Source: an uncultured Chloroflexota bacterium
GTDB lineage: Bacteria; Chloroflexota; UBA4733
NCBI GenBank assembly: GCA_937967325.1
Contig: CALBSQ010000193.1
Location: forward strand, 51,932 to 115,931
Reading direction: 5' to 3'
Length of the DNA stretch: 64,000 nt
Each line of letters starts with the position of its first letter. Position 1 is the stretch's first letter. Under the pieces are notes generated by a model. The model worked only from the letters and a program-made list of their open reading frames with translations. It did no database searches and was not told the origin of the DNA. This document shows positions 44,022-53,090 of this stretch, in pieces. The translations under genes were made by a program, and so were the position numbers.

Positions 44022-45977
44022 CTACCGAGTCAACAGGAAAGCGATGATAACAACAACGCCCACCAGCATCGACAACAGGTACTGCCGCACATACCCGGTC
44101 TGCAGCGTCCTCAATCCCTGACCGAGGCCGCCCAGGCCTCCGGCGACGGCCTTCACCACGCCGTCCAACAATTGCCGGTCAAAAATGGCTCCGATAAAGC
44201 TGCCGACACCAACACCGGGCCGGACGACCGCCACATCGTAGGCCTCATCGACGTAGTACTTGTTGAACAGCAGCCGGTACAGCGGCGGAACGGAGCCCGC
44301 CACCCGCTCGGGCAGCCGGGCGGCGACGCCGCGCAAGTAAAAGACGTAGGCGACACCAATCCCGATGGCGGCGACAATGATGGCAATGATCGCCAGCGCC
44401 CAGAATTGCAAGGCGCTCTCCGCGGGCAACGCCGCGCCCGCGGGAGCAGGAAAACGGGTGAAGGTGCCGGCCAGGTAGTCGCTGAACACCGTCCAGACGC
44501 CGGGTATCTGGATGAGGCCGCCGATGGCGGCGAGCACCGCCAGCACCGCGACGGGACCGACCATGTTGGTCGGAGCCTCATGCGCGTGGTTGTACTGCTC
44601 TCGCGGACCGCGGAAGCGACCCCAGAAGGTGAGGTAGATCAGCCGGAAGATGTAGAACGCGGTCAGCAGCGCCGTCAGCAGGCCAAATAGGTACAGTAGG
44701 ACGTTGCCGCGCAAGGCGGCGCCGAGAATGGCATCCTTGCTCCAGAAACCCGATACCGGGATCATACCGGCCAGAGCCAAGGCTCCAATGGTCATGGCCC
44801 AATGCGTCGTCGGCAGCTTGCTGTGCAGGCCGCCCATCTTGCGCATATCCTGTTCGCCCAGATCCTGACCAGGGCGGGGCAGGGCGTGGATGACATTTCC
44901 GGCGGCAAGGAACAACAAGGCCTTGAAGAAGGCGTGCGTCATCAGGTGGAAGATGGCAGCGCCGTAGGCCGCGACGCCGACGGCCATGAACATGTAACCG
45001 AGCTGGCTGATGGTGGAATAGGCCAGCACGCGCTTGAGGTCCGGCTGCACCAGCGCGATTGTGGCCGCGAAGAAGGCGGTCGCGATGCCGATCACGGCGA
45101 CGACGCCGCCTGTGGTGGGCGAGAGCTGCAGCAACGGGTAGGACCGTGCCATCAAGTAGACGCCAGCGGTGACCATTGTGGCCGCGTGAATCAGCGCGGA
45201 CACGGGAGTCGGACCCTCCATGGCGTCCGGCAGCCAGGTATACAGGGGTATCTGCGCCGATTTGGCCGTGGCCGCGAAGAGAAACAGCAGCGTCACGATG
45301 GTCGCGCTGTTGCCGGAAAGCTTGCCGGCGTTGGCGAACACCTGGCTGAATTCCACACTATTGAGCTGGGTATAGAGGATGACGATGCCGATCAGCAACG
45401 CCACGTCGCCGATGGCGTTCATCACAAAGGCCTTGATGCCCGCCGCCATGGCCGAGTGACGCCGGAACTCAAAGGAGATGAGCAGATAGGAGCAGAGGCC
45501 CACACCCTCCCAACCGACCAACAGCAGAAGATAGTTCCCCGCGGTCACCAGCAGCAACATCGACGCGACGAACAAGTTGAGGTACACAAAGAAGCGGCGA
45601 TACTCCCCCGTCTGCTCGCGCTCCGTCTTCGCGTAGGCCGGATGCCACATGTAGCCGGTGGAGTAGACGTGAATGAGGAAGCTCACACCGCTTACTACCA
45701 GGACCATGACCATGGCCAGCGGGTCGGCAAGGAAGGAGAGGTCAACGTGCGTGTCGGCGCTGCCGATCCAGGTGTACGGCGCCGAAACCTTGAACTGGTC
45801 CTGCACGCTATAGGTGTTGAGATCGAGGAAAGCGTAGATGCCGAGGATGAACGCCAGGCCGATCGACCCGCAGGCCACCGCGGCTACCACACGCTTGGAG
45901 AAGGCGGCGCCAAAGAGCGCGTTGATCGCGCAACCAAGCAGCGGCAAAGCCACAACAAGCCACAGCAGGTTCACCAT
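44022..45977 (-). CDS. nuoL: NADH-quinone oxidoreductase subunit L
   Basis: NuoL is the largest antiporter-like subunit and carries the long lateral helix. The 651-residue protein has HVDLSFLADPLAMVMVLVVSGVSFLIHVYSTGYM, WEGVGLCSYLLISFEFRR, FLFAATAKSAQIPLYTWLPDAMEGPTPVSALIHAATMVTAGVYL and QPDLKRVLAYSTISQLGYMFMAVG. The C-terminal lateral-helix region is present. The ATG at 45977 is preceded by GGAGA. Repeat copy D lies just upstream. Confidence 0.95.
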   Translation of the reverse strand: MVNLLWLVVALPLLGCAINALFGAAFSKRVVAAVACGSIGLAFILGIYAFLDLNTYSVQDQFKVSAPYTWIGSADTHVDLSFLADPLAMVMVLVVSGVSFLIHVYSTGYMWHPAYAKTEREQTGEYRRFFVYLNLFVASMLLLVTAGNYLLLLVGWEGVGLCSYLLISFEFRRHSAMAAGIKAFVMNAIGDVALLIGIVILYTQLNSVEFSQVFANAGKLSGNSATIVTLLFLFAATAKSAQIPLYTWLPDAMEGPTPVSALIHAATMVTAGVYLMARSYPLLQLSPTTGGVVAVIGIATAFFAATIALVQPDLKRVLAYSTISQLGYMFMAVGVAAYGAAIFHLMTHAFFKALLFLAAGNVIHALPRPGQDLGEQDMRKMGGLHSKLPTTHWAMTIGALALAGMIPVSGFWSKDAILGAALRGNVLLYLFGLLTALLTAFYIFRLIYLTFWGRFRGPREQYNHAHEAPTNMVGPVAVLAVLAAIGGLIQIPGVWTVFSDYLAGTFTRFPAPAGAALPAESALQFWALAIIAIIVAAIGIGVAYVFYLRGVAARLPERVAGSVPPLYRLLFNKYYVDEAYDVAVVRPGVGVGSFIGAIFDRQLLDGVVKAVAGGLGGLGQGLRTLQTGYVRQYLLSMLVGVVVIIAFLLTR

Positions 45978-45993
45978 TGACGTGTCTCCAAGT

Positions 45994-46272
45994 AGCTATC
46001 AGGTGTCAGCCGTCAGCTATCAGCCTTCCGACTGAAAAGAAAATGCTTCGACGGTTGCGGGCGACTTCGCACTGGCGCCGATTCCACCGTAGGATCCCCG
46101 TCCTGCGCACGCCCCTCGGCGAATGAGAGCGACCGCGGTCGCCCCAGTCGCTTGGCCGCGGGTACCCGCTTGCGGGTGGGCAATCGCGGCCCCGGCATTA
46201 CCACCACCTCGGTTATTCCCTGCTTCCATCGTCGTCTTCCTGCTGAGAGCTGATTGCTGATACCTGATCGCT
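45994..46272. repeat. Heptad inverted-repeat element, copy D, between nuoL and nuoK
   Basis: Left arm 45994-46024 and right arm 46242-46272 are 31-nt inverted copies with five mismatches, made of AGCTATC-type heptads. The inner segment of 217 nt is longer than in other copies. The right arm ends at the nuoK stop codon, and the left arm lies just upstream of the nuoL ribosome-binding site. A small open frame inside has no recognisable product. Confidence 0.85.
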
Positions 46273-46577
46273 CATCCGTGCAACGCGTGGACATCGTCCA
46301 CATCCACGCTCGCCCTGGCGCGGAAGATCGTCACAATGATGGCAAGCCCGACCACGACTTCGGCGGCGGCGACCACCAGCACAAACAGGGCGATGACTTG
46401 TCCGTCGACGTTCCCCCACAAACGCGAAAAGGCGATCAGCGTAAGGTTGACGGAGTTGAGCATCAGCTCCACCGACATGAACACGATCAGCGGATTCTTC
46501 CGGGTGAGCACGCCGGCAGTGCCGACCGTGAAGAGGATCGCTCCAAGCACCAGATAGTAGGAGATAGGGATTGTCAC
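46272..46577 (-). CDS. nuoK: NADH-quinone oxidoreductase subunit K
   Basis: NuoK is a three-helix membrane subunit that links the antiporter-like modules. The 101-residue protein has YLVLGAILFTVGTAGVLTRKNPLIVFMSVELMLNSVNLTLIAFS, with the conserved membrane Glu of SVELMLN, and the second Glu in AAAEVVVGLAI. ATG 46577 overlaps the nuoJ stop by 4 nt. Its TGA touches repeat copy D. Confidence 0.95.
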   Translation of the reverse strand: MTIPISYYLVLGAILFTVGTAGVLTRKNPLIVFMSVELMLNSVNLTLIAFSRLWGNVDGQVIALFVLVVAAAEVVVGLAIIVTIFRARASVDVDDVHALHG

Positions 46578-47098
46578 GCCGTCCTCCGCTTCGTCAGCAC
46601 GATAGCGCCCACCACGGCGACCAGCAGCACGATCGTCGTTACTTCAAATGGCCAGAGATACGAGGAGGTAAAGATGGCCTGACCGATCAACTGCGAATTG
46701 CCGATGCACAAGCCTTGGCCCGTACAGGCCGCCGCGGCGGTGAAATCCTTCGCCGCGGGCAAAGCGTTGGAGGTGATCAACACGCCGGCCTCAACCAGCA
46801 AGACAATGGCGAGGATGATGGAGATCCAGCGCTGGCCGGGAAGCCGGTCGTCAGCTTCCTCGCGGCCCGGACTCAGCAGCGTCACCACGAAGAGGAAGAG
46901 CACCATGATCGCCCCGGCGTAGACGATTACCTGGACGGCGCCGACGAATTCCGCGCCGAGCAAGACATACAGCACCGCCAGGCACACCAAATTCAGAGTG
47001 AGAGAAACGGCCGAGTGGACGGAGGAGCGCAGGCTGATCACGCCCAGGCCAGCCACAACGGCGACCACAGCAGCCACCCAGAAGACGACTTGACTCAT
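46574..47098 (-). CDS. nuoJ: NADH-quinone oxidoreductase subunit J
   Basis: NuoJ is a membrane subunit of the proton channel region. The 174-residue protein has five helices, with AVSLTLNLVCLAVLYVLLGAEFVGAVQVIVYAGAIMVLFLFVVTLL, including the conserved tyrosine/glycine bend VIVYAGAIMVLF. It starts directly after the nuoI stop, with no gap, and overlaps nuoK by 4 nt. Confidence 0.95.
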   Translation of the reverse strand: MSQVVFWVAAVVAVVAGLGVISLRSSVHSAVSLTLNLVCLAVLYVLLGAEFVGAVQVIVYAGAIMVLFLFVVTLLSPGREEADDRLPGQRWISIILAIVLLVEAGVLITSNALPAAKDFTAAAACTGQGLCIGNSQLIGQAIFTSSYLWPFEVTTIVLLVAVVGAIVLTKRRTA

Positions 47099-47638
47099 CT
47101 AGCGCGCGCCCATCGCTTCGGGCGCTGCCTCAACATCGCCAGCGTAGGCGTTTTCCGTTTCCGTTTCTCGCGGCCTACTGGTGAACGGCACCAACAGCCG
47201 GTCCTTGCCGTAGATAAAGTCATCGCGGTGGTAGTCGGAGATTTCGTACTGCTGACCCAGCACGATGGCTCCCGTGGGACAAGCCTCCTCGCAGTAGCCG
47301 CAGAAGATGCAGCGGATCATATTGATCTCGTAGATCGCGGCGTAGCGCTCGCCGGGTGAATAGCGTTCGGACTCGGTATTCTCAGCGGCGACCACGCGAA
47401 TGGCCTTGGCCGGACACGCCGCCGCGCAGAGCGAGCAGCCGATGCACTTCTCCATGCCGTCGGAGTAGCGCAGTAGCTTGTGCAGGCCCCGATAGCGCTT
47501 TGCCATGGTGATACGCTGCTCGGGGTACTGCACCGTCACCGGCTTGGTCAGCAAAGCCTGAAACGTCGTCTTAAATCCATTGGCAAAGGCCCGAATGTCT
47601 CCGAGCACATCGCCAATGCCACTTGATCTCTGCGCCAC
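47099..47638 (-). CDS. nuoI: NADH-quinone oxidoreductase subunit I
   Basis: NuoI carries the N6a and N6b [4Fe-4S] clusters. The 179-residue protein has CIGCSLCAAACPAKAIRV and CIFCGYCEEACPTGAIVLG, two complete ferredoxin motifs, preceded by RITMAKRYRG. I chose GTG 47638 because AGGGAAGG lies just before it; ATG 47659 in the same frame has no such signal. The C-terminus has an acidic, family-variable tail. Confidence 0.94.
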   Translation of the reverse strand: MAQRSSGIGDVLGDIRAFANGFKTTFQALLTKPVTVQYPEQRITMAKRYRGLHKLLRYSDGMEKCIGCSLCAAACPAKAIRVVAAENTESERYSPGERYAAIYEINMIRCIFCGYCEEACPTGAIVLGQQYEISDYHRDDFIYGKDRLLVPFTSRPRETETENAYAGDVEAAPEAMGAR

Positions 47639-47671
47639 GTCACCTTCCCTCCGGCCCATTCTACTATGCGC

Positions 47672-48769
47672 TTACACCCACCCGAACGTCTGCCACAACG
47701 CGTAGAAGAAGGAGGCCCAGAGCACGTTGGCAATGCCCAGCGGGAGCAACACCAGCCAGCCCAAGCGCATGAGCCGGTCATAACGAATGCGCGGCAACGT
47801 AGCCCGCAGCCACATGTAGCCGCACATACCGAGGAATACCTTGAGGATGAACCAGACGACACCAAGTATGGGGATCGTTCCAACCCACGGACCTTGCCAT
47901 CCACCCAGGAAGAACGTCGTCGCGATGGCACTGACGGTGATCATATTGACGTATTCGGCCAGGAAGAACATGCCGAAGCGCATGCCCACATATTCCGTGT
48001 GATAGCCGGCGCCCAGCTCGCCCTCGGCCTCGGCCAGATCAAAGGGCGCCCGATTCGTCTCGGCGATGCCGGCCAGGAGGTAGACGATAAAGCCGATCGG
48101 CGTACGGAAAGCGTTGATGGTCCAAATCTTGTCCTGCTGGTTGACAATGTCCTGGAGGCTCAGCGAGCCGCTGATAATGAGCACCCCCACCAGGCCAAGC
48201 CCGATCGCCAGCTCATAGCTGATCATCTGGGCCGCCGAGCGGATACCCCCCAGCAAGGAGTACTTATTATTGGAGGACCAGCCTGCCAGCACGATGCCGT
48301 ACACCGTGATCGACGTAATGGCCAGCGTGAACAAGATGCCGATGTTCACGTCCATCAACGCCAGCTCGACGGGGTGCCCGGCGATGTTGAAGGTGGGGCC
48401 GATTGGGATCACGGCAAAGGCCAGCAGCGCCGTCACGACCATGATCATCGGCGCCAAGAAATAGGTCGGGCGGTCGACCGTCGCCGGTACCACGTCCTCC
48501 TTGAAGAAGAGCTTGACGCCATCGGCAGCCGGCTGCAACAAGCCATACGGCCCGACGCGGTTCGGGCCGTAGCGCACCTGCATCCGGCCGATCAACTTGC
48601 GTTCCAGGAGCGTGGAGTAGGCGAATCCCGTGACCAGCACAAACGCCAGCAACGCCGCGTAGATGATGGCCTCCACCACCACGAAGGCGTCCAGGGACTG
48701 GGCCCCTAAGACGGCGCCAAGCGGCGACACAAGAGTGAGAAGGCCTCCAGCACCGCCAAGAACGTCCAC
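47672..48769 (-). CDS. nuoH: NADH-quinone oxidoreductase subunit H
   Basis: NuoH helps form the quinone-binding chamber. The 365-residue protein has eight helices and the loops GRMQVRYGPNRVGPYGLLQPAADGVKLFFKED and ETNRAPFDLAEAEGELGAGYHTEY, which carry acidic and arginine residues essential in complex I. I chose GTG 48769, with AAGGAG five bases upstream; GTG 48775, which overlaps the nuoG stop, is equally possible. The open frame upstream to 48868 lies inside nuoG. Confidence 0.94.
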   Translation of the reverse strand: MDVLGGAGGLLTLVSPLGAVLGAQSLDAFVVVEAIIYAALLAFVLVTGFAYSTLLERKLIGRMQVRYGPNRVGPYGLLQPAADGVKLFFKEDVVPATVDRPTYFLAPMIMVVTALLAFAVIPIGPTFNIAGHPVELALMDVNIGILFTLAITSITVYGIVLAGWSSNNKYSLLGGIRSAAQMISYELAIGLGLVGVLIISGSLSLQDIVNQQDKIWTINAFRTPIGFIVYLLAGIAETNRAPFDLAEAEGELGAGYHTEYVGMRFGMFFLAEYVNMITVSAIATTFFLGGWQGPWVGTIPILGVVWFILKVFLGMCGYMWLRATLPRIRYDRLMRLGWLVLLPLGIANVLWASFFYALWQTFGWV

Positions 48770-48771
48770 AA

Positions 48772-51060
48772 TCACTCCTTGCCCGCCGCCACGACGGTCG
48801 CCGGTTCCGGACTCTCCGCCACGTAGAGGAACGGTGTGCCGGGATGTCGCCGGTCCGGCGCCGGCCACTGAATGCCGCCGGCGCCGACGCGGCCGTAGGT
48901 CACACCGGCGTACATCGGCACCGTTTCCGCGATCTCCACCATCACCTCAGCGGGACTCCCATAGAAGAAGCGCCCGCCCATGCGGTTGGCCAGGTCGGCG
49001 ACGATCTGCCAGCCGGGCATGGCGTCTCCCTTAGGGCCAACCGCGGGGCGGATGCGCTGGATGCGCCGCTCGAGGTTGGTGTACGTCCCGTCCTGCTCCG
49101 CGTAGGAAGCTGCCGGCAGTACGACATCGGCCCCCTTGGCCGTTTCCGTCATGACCGTGTCCTGCACCACCAAGAACGGCAAGCCGGCAAGCGCGTCGCG
49201 CGCTTCAACGCTCCACGCTCCCGCGGGATCGAGACCCGATACGTACAGCGCCTGCAGCTTGCCGGCGGCAGCCGCCGCCAACATCTCTCGCGTCTCCAGC
49301 CCCTTGGCCGCCGGAATCTCGGCCCGCCACGCCGCCGCGAACGCGTCGCGGGCCTCCGGCGCAGTCGAGGCGCGGTGCCCCGGCAATACGTGCGGCAAAA
49401 GACCCATGTCGATGGCGCCCTGAGAATTGTTGTGCAGCAGAAGCCGGTTGAGCCCACCGCCGGCGACACCGACGTTGCCGGTCAGGATCGTCAAGTAGGC
49501 AAGGCCCAGGACGGCCTCGGCGCCGGCTTCCGTGTCCGCCCACGATTCGCTGTAGCAGATCGCCGCCGGCGCCTGGTCCACCAATTGCTGCGCCAGCGCT
49601 CGGATGGCATCGGCAGACACGCCGGTGTCCGCCGCCGCGGATTCCGGCGACGAGGCGGAGACGGCCTGCTGAATCTTGGCCGCCAGCCCGGGATACCTCG
49701 CCTCCACGGCCTCCGGCACCTTGCCGGAGGCGATCAGCGCGTGCAGGACGCCACTGACCAGCGCGGCTTCCGTCCCCGCCTTGATGGTGAGGGTCTGCTT
49801 GGCCACATCCCTCAGGCGCTGGCGCGCGGAGCTGACCAGCATGAGCGTGGCGCCCACCCCGGCGGCCTTGCGGATGCGCAGGTCCAGCACCGGTTGTTCG
49901 GCGACGGGGTTGGCGCCGATCAGCAAGATCGTTTTGGCCTGTTCGAGCCCGCCGATGGAGCCCATGGCGGCGCGATAACCGAACAACTCCTGCAGGATCG
50001 AATCGGAGTCGCGCTGGTCCGGGCGTCGATGGTCCACGTTGTTGGTGCCGACGACGGTACGCATGAGCTTCTGGAAGAGGTACGCCTCCTCATTGGTCTG
50101 GTTCGGCGCGCAGATGCCGCCGATGGCATCGGCTCCGTGCTGCTGCTTGATCTCGCCCAAGCGAGCGGCAATCAGCGACAGCGCCTCGCTCCAGGATGCC
50201 GGCACAAACGCGTCACTCTTGCGGATCAGCGGGGTCGTCAGTCGCTCCTTGCTGTTCACGTACTCGTAGGTGAAGCGACCCTTATCGCAGAGCCAGCCGT
50301 CGTCGACCGGGTCATTGCGGCGGGAGAGCACCCGCTTGATGGCCTGCTCGCGGATCGTCAGCGAGGTGTTGCAGCCCACGGCGCAGTGCGGGCACACCGT
50401 CGGCACGTTCTGGATGTCCCAGGGGCGAGCGACGAACCGGTAACGACCACTGGTGAGGGCGCCAACCGGGCAGAGCTCGATTATGTTGCCCTGGAAGGGC
50501 GAGTCCAGCGTGTGCCCCGGCGCCACGCCGATCTCGGAGTCGGCGCCGCGATGGATCACCCCCAGCGCATTGTCCTGGGCGATGTCGGAGTGGAAGCGCA
50601 CGCAGCGGTAGCACATGATGCAGCGCTCACGATCCAGGTAGATGTGATCGGACAACTGCAGCGGCTTGACGAAGTGGCGCTTGGGCTCGATGTAGCGGCT
50701 CACCCCGGGGCCAAACTTGAAGGTGGTGTCCTGCAGCGGGCACTCCCCGCCCTTGTCGCAGACCGGGCAGTCCAGGGGATGATTGATCAGGATCATCTCC
50801 AGCAGTGCCTTCTGCTGCTCGATCACGGCCGGGGTATCGGTATGGACGACCATCCCGTCGGCCGCATAGGTGGCGCAGCCGGGGACCAGACCGCGCATCT
50901 TTTCCACTTCGACCAGGCACATGCGGCAGGCGGCGATCGGCTTCATCTTTTCGTGGTAGCAGAAGATCGGAATTTCGATCCCGATTTGCTTGGCGGCATC
51001 GACGAGAACGGTTCCGCGGGGCACATCGACATCGTGCCCGTCGATCGTCACCTTAACCAT
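48772..51060 (-). CDS. nuoG: NADH-quinone oxidoreductase subunit G
   Basis: NuoG passes electrons through several Fe-S clusters. The 762-residue protein has the [2Fe-2S] motif CYHEKMKPIAACRMCLVEVEK, CPVCDKGGECPLQD, CIMCYRCVRF followed by CPVGALTS, and the extra N7 site CPHCAVGC with WLCDKGRF, as in Thermus and E. coli. The rest is the molybdopterin-oxidoreductase-like domain, with RDSDSILQELFGYRAAMGSIGGLEQAKTILLIGANPVAEQP. ATG 51060 follows GGAG. An 89-nt spacer separates it from nuoF. Confidence 0.95.
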   Translation of the reverse strand: MVKVTIDGHDVDVPRGTVLVDAAKQIGIEIPIFCYHEKMKPIAACRMCLVEVEKMRGLVPGCATYAADGMVVHTDTPAVIEQQKALLEMILINHPLDCPVCDKGGECPLQDTTFKFGPGVSRYIEPKRHFVKPLQLSDHIYLDRERCIMCYRCVRFHSDIAQDNALGVIHRGADSEIGVAPGHTLDSPFQGNIIELCPVGALTSGRYRFVARPWDIQNVPTVCPHCAVGCNTSLTIREQAIKRVLSRRNDPVDDGWLCDKGRFTYEYVNSKERLTTPLIRKSDAFVPASWSEALSLIAARLGEIKQQHGADAIGGICAPNQTNEEAYLFQKLMRTVVGTNNVDHRRPDQRDSDSILQELFGYRAAMGSIGGLEQAKTILLIGANPVAEQPVLDLRIRKAAGVGATLMLVSSARQRLRDVAKQTLTIKAGTEAALVSGVLHALIASGKVPEAVEARYPGLAAKIQQAVSASSPESAAADTGVSADAIRALAQQLVDQAPAAICYSESWADTEAGAEAVLGLAYLTILTGNVGVAGGGLNRLLLHNNSQGAIDMGLLPHVLPGHRASTAPEARDAFAAAWRAEIPAAKGLETREMLAAAAAGKLQALYVSGLDPAGAWSVEARDALAGLPFLVVQDTVMTETAKGADVVLPAASYAEQDGTYTNLERRIQRIRPAVGPKGDAMPGWQIVADLANRMGGRFFYGSPAEVMVEIAETVPMYAGVTYGRVGAGGIQWPAPDRRHPGTPFLYVAESPEPATVVAAGKE

Positions 51061-51149
51061 GGGTTCTCCTCCGCCGGCCGCTATAGCAGCAGACTACGAA
51101 TACGACGCCCGCCGCGGCGAGCTGAGCACGGGGACGTGTCAACATCTGC

Positions 51150-52514
51150 TCACACGGCTGGCGCTAGGTCCGTCACCCCAAAGGGATGGTCGCCGGCGGG
51201 GCATTTGCCCTCGCGGATGTGGTACTCGAACTCATCCGGCCATTTTTGCAGCGCAAAGCGCACCGGCCAGGTGACAGAGTAGCCAAACTGGCAGAGGGTC
51301 TTCCCTTCGATGCTGTTACACAGCTCCTTGAGCAACGGGATGTCTTCGGGCCGGCCTCGACCGTTGATGATACGCCGGAGCGTCTTGTACACCCAGGCGC
51401 CGCCCTCCCGGCAGGGCGTACACTCGCCGCAGCTCTCGTGGTGGTAGAAGTAGCTGATCTTGGAGAGACAGTGCGGGATGCAGACGTCCTCGCTCATCAC
51501 CGTCGTCGCCCCGGTGCCAAGGATGTAGCCGAAACCCAGCGCCGGGATACCCGCAAAATCCATCTTGGCATCAAGTTGATCCGGAGACATCCATGCCGAG
51601 GTCCCGCCTCCGGGAATAACCGCCTTGATCTTCTTGTCGCCCATCACGCCGCCGGCAACGTCGATCAACTGGCGCATCGTAACGCCAAGCGGTAACTCGT
51701 AGTTGCCGGGCCGCTTCACGTGGCCGGATATCGAGAAGATCATACTGCCGGTGCCGGCCAGGAACGGCCCGGCCTGCGTCGGATTGCCGATCTTGGCGAA
51801 CGCCTCCCCGCCCATATTGAGGATAAAGGGCAGATTAGCCACGGACTGCACGTTCTGCATCACGGTGGGCATGCCGTTGACGCCGCCGCCGACGGTGGTG
51901 GGGAAGTAGGGCGGCTTGAGCCGGGTGATGCCGCGGTTGCCGTTGAGACTCTCGATCAGCGCCGTCTCCTCGCCGCAGATGTAGGCCCCGGCTCCCCGAT
52001 AGAGGGTGGCATCGAGGTCGAATCCGCTGCCGAGGATGTTCTTGCCGAGGAGCCCCTGGGCATAGGCGGCGTCGATGGCCGCCGCCGTGCGCTCGGCGCC
52101 CAGTCCGAACTCGCCCCGCAGGTACAGATAAATGCGGTGGCAGTTGGTGGCGTAGCTCACCAGCATGGCGCCTTCCAGCACCAGGTGCGGGTCTTCCTCC
52201 AGCAAGTAGCGGTCGTGGCAGGTCCCCGGCTCAGACTCATCACCGTTGACGACCATGCTGCGCGGGAACTTGGGATCGGGCGGCAGGGTGGCCCACTTAT
52301 TGGCCAGCGGGAAGCCGGCGCCGCCCCGGCCACGGATGCCGGACTTCTTGACCTCGTCGACGATCTCCTCCGGCTTCAGCGGAGCCTGCAAGACCCGCTT
52401 CCACTGATCGTAGCCACCGCGCCTGAGGTAGGAGTCGATGGTCCAGGCGCCGGCTTCGCCCAGATGGGCGGTCACCATCGGTTGAAAGTCTGACGCGACT
52501 TCAGTTGCACCCAT
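51150..52514 (-). CDS. nuoF: NADH-quinone oxidoreductase subunit F
   Basis: NuoF binds NADH and FMN and holds cluster N3. The 454-residue protein has GIRGRGGAGFPLANKW (NADH binding), VVNGDESEPGTCHDRYLLEEDPH (FMN binding), GAGAYICGEETALIESLNG, and the cluster motif HHESCGECTPCREGG, with the fourth Cys in GKTLCQFG. The start is ATG 52514, 2 nt after the nuoE stop. Confidence 0.95.
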   Translation of the reverse strand: MGATEVASDFQPMVTAHLGEAGAWTIDSYLRRGGYDQWKRVLQAPLKPEEIVDEVKKSGIRGRGGAGFPLANKWATLPPDPKFPRSMVVNGDESEPGTCHDRYLLEEDPHLVLEGAMLVSYATNCHRIYLYLRGEFGLGAERTAAAIDAAYAQGLLGKNILGSGFDLDATLYRGAGAYICGEETALIESLNGNRGITRLKPPYFPTTVGGGVNGMPTVMQNVQSVANLPFILNMGGEAFAKIGNPTQAGPFLAGTGSMIFSISGHVKRPGNYELPLGVTMRQLIDVAGGVMGDKKIKAVIPGGGTSAWMSPDQLDAKMDFAGIPALGFGYILGTGATTVMSEDVCIPHCLSKISYFYHHESCGECTPCREGGAWVYKTLRRIINGRGRPEDIPLLKELCNSIEGKTLCQFGYSVTWPVRFALQKWPDEFEYHIREGKCPAGDHPFGVTDLAPAV

Positions 52515-52516
52515 TG

Positions 52517-53083
52517 CTAGAGCTGGCCCCTCTCCGTCGCGTGGACGACCTTACCGATCTCAAGCGCCGGAACTTGACGGTCCGGGTAACGCGCCGCCAG
52601 TGAACGGAGTCCGTCAAGGATCTGATCCACCTTTTCCTTGGTGAGGTTTTCGAAGTAGCGCTGGTTTACTTGGAGCATCGGGGCGCCGGAGCAGGCGGCC
52701 AGGCATTCGATGGTCGGTCGATAGGTAAATACGCCATCCGCGGTGGTCGCCGCATGCCCATCCTCCCCGTGCTCCAGCCCCAACCGCTCGCCCACGTAAT
52801 CGGCCAGCGCGTCCGCGCCGCGCAGGGCGCAGGGCAGGTTGACACATACTTCGATCAGGAATTTGCCCCACTCCTCCGTATGCACCAGACTGTAATAGCT
52901 CGCCACCTGGAAGACATCGTTGGGATGGAGGTCGAGGATCTCGGCGATGACGTCGACCCCCTCCTCGCTCAGGTGGCCAACCTCCTCCTGGATGGCGTAC
53001 AGGGAGGGGAGAATGGCCTGCCGCCGCCGCGGGAAGCTGTCGCGGGCACCCGCAATTCGGGTTCGTGTCTGTTCGGAAATCAT
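52517..53083 (-). CDS. nuoE: NADH-quinone oxidoreductase subunit E
   Basis: NuoE carries the [2Fe-2S] cluster N1a. The 188-residue protein has the helical N-terminal part ILPSLYAIQEEVGHLSEEGVDVIAEIL and the cysteine motifs CVNLPC and CLAACSGAP. I chose ATG 53083, with GAGG upstream, because the upstream open frame runs into nuoD. The C-terminus is longer than the minimum and carries VDQILDGLRSLAAR. Confidence 0.94.
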   Translation of the reverse strand: MISEQTRTRIAGARDSFPRRRQAILPSLYAIQEEVGHLSEEGVDVIAEILDLHPNDVFQVASYYSLVHTEEWGKFLIEVCVNLPCALRGADALADYVGERLGLEHGEDGHAATTADGVFTYRPTIECLAACSGAPMLQVNQRYFENLTKEKVDQILDGLRSLAARYPDRQVPALEIGKVVHATERGQL

Positions 53084-53090
53084 GCGCCCT

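Noticed and set aside
44802..45980. A 392-codon plus-strand open frame opposite nuoL
   Set aside because: It is antisense to nuoL and made mainly of His, Arg, Gln and Gly; a shadow of codon bias.
46020..46229. A 69-codon open frame inside repeat copy D
   Set aside because: It has no family pattern or ribosome-binding site, and its end runs into the repeat arm.
48844..51282. An 812-codon open frame on the plus strand opposite nuoG and the nuoF 3' end
   Set aside because: It lies fully antisense to nuoG, has no family pattern and is rich in Arg, Gly, Val and His, as expected for the reverse frame of GC-rich genes.
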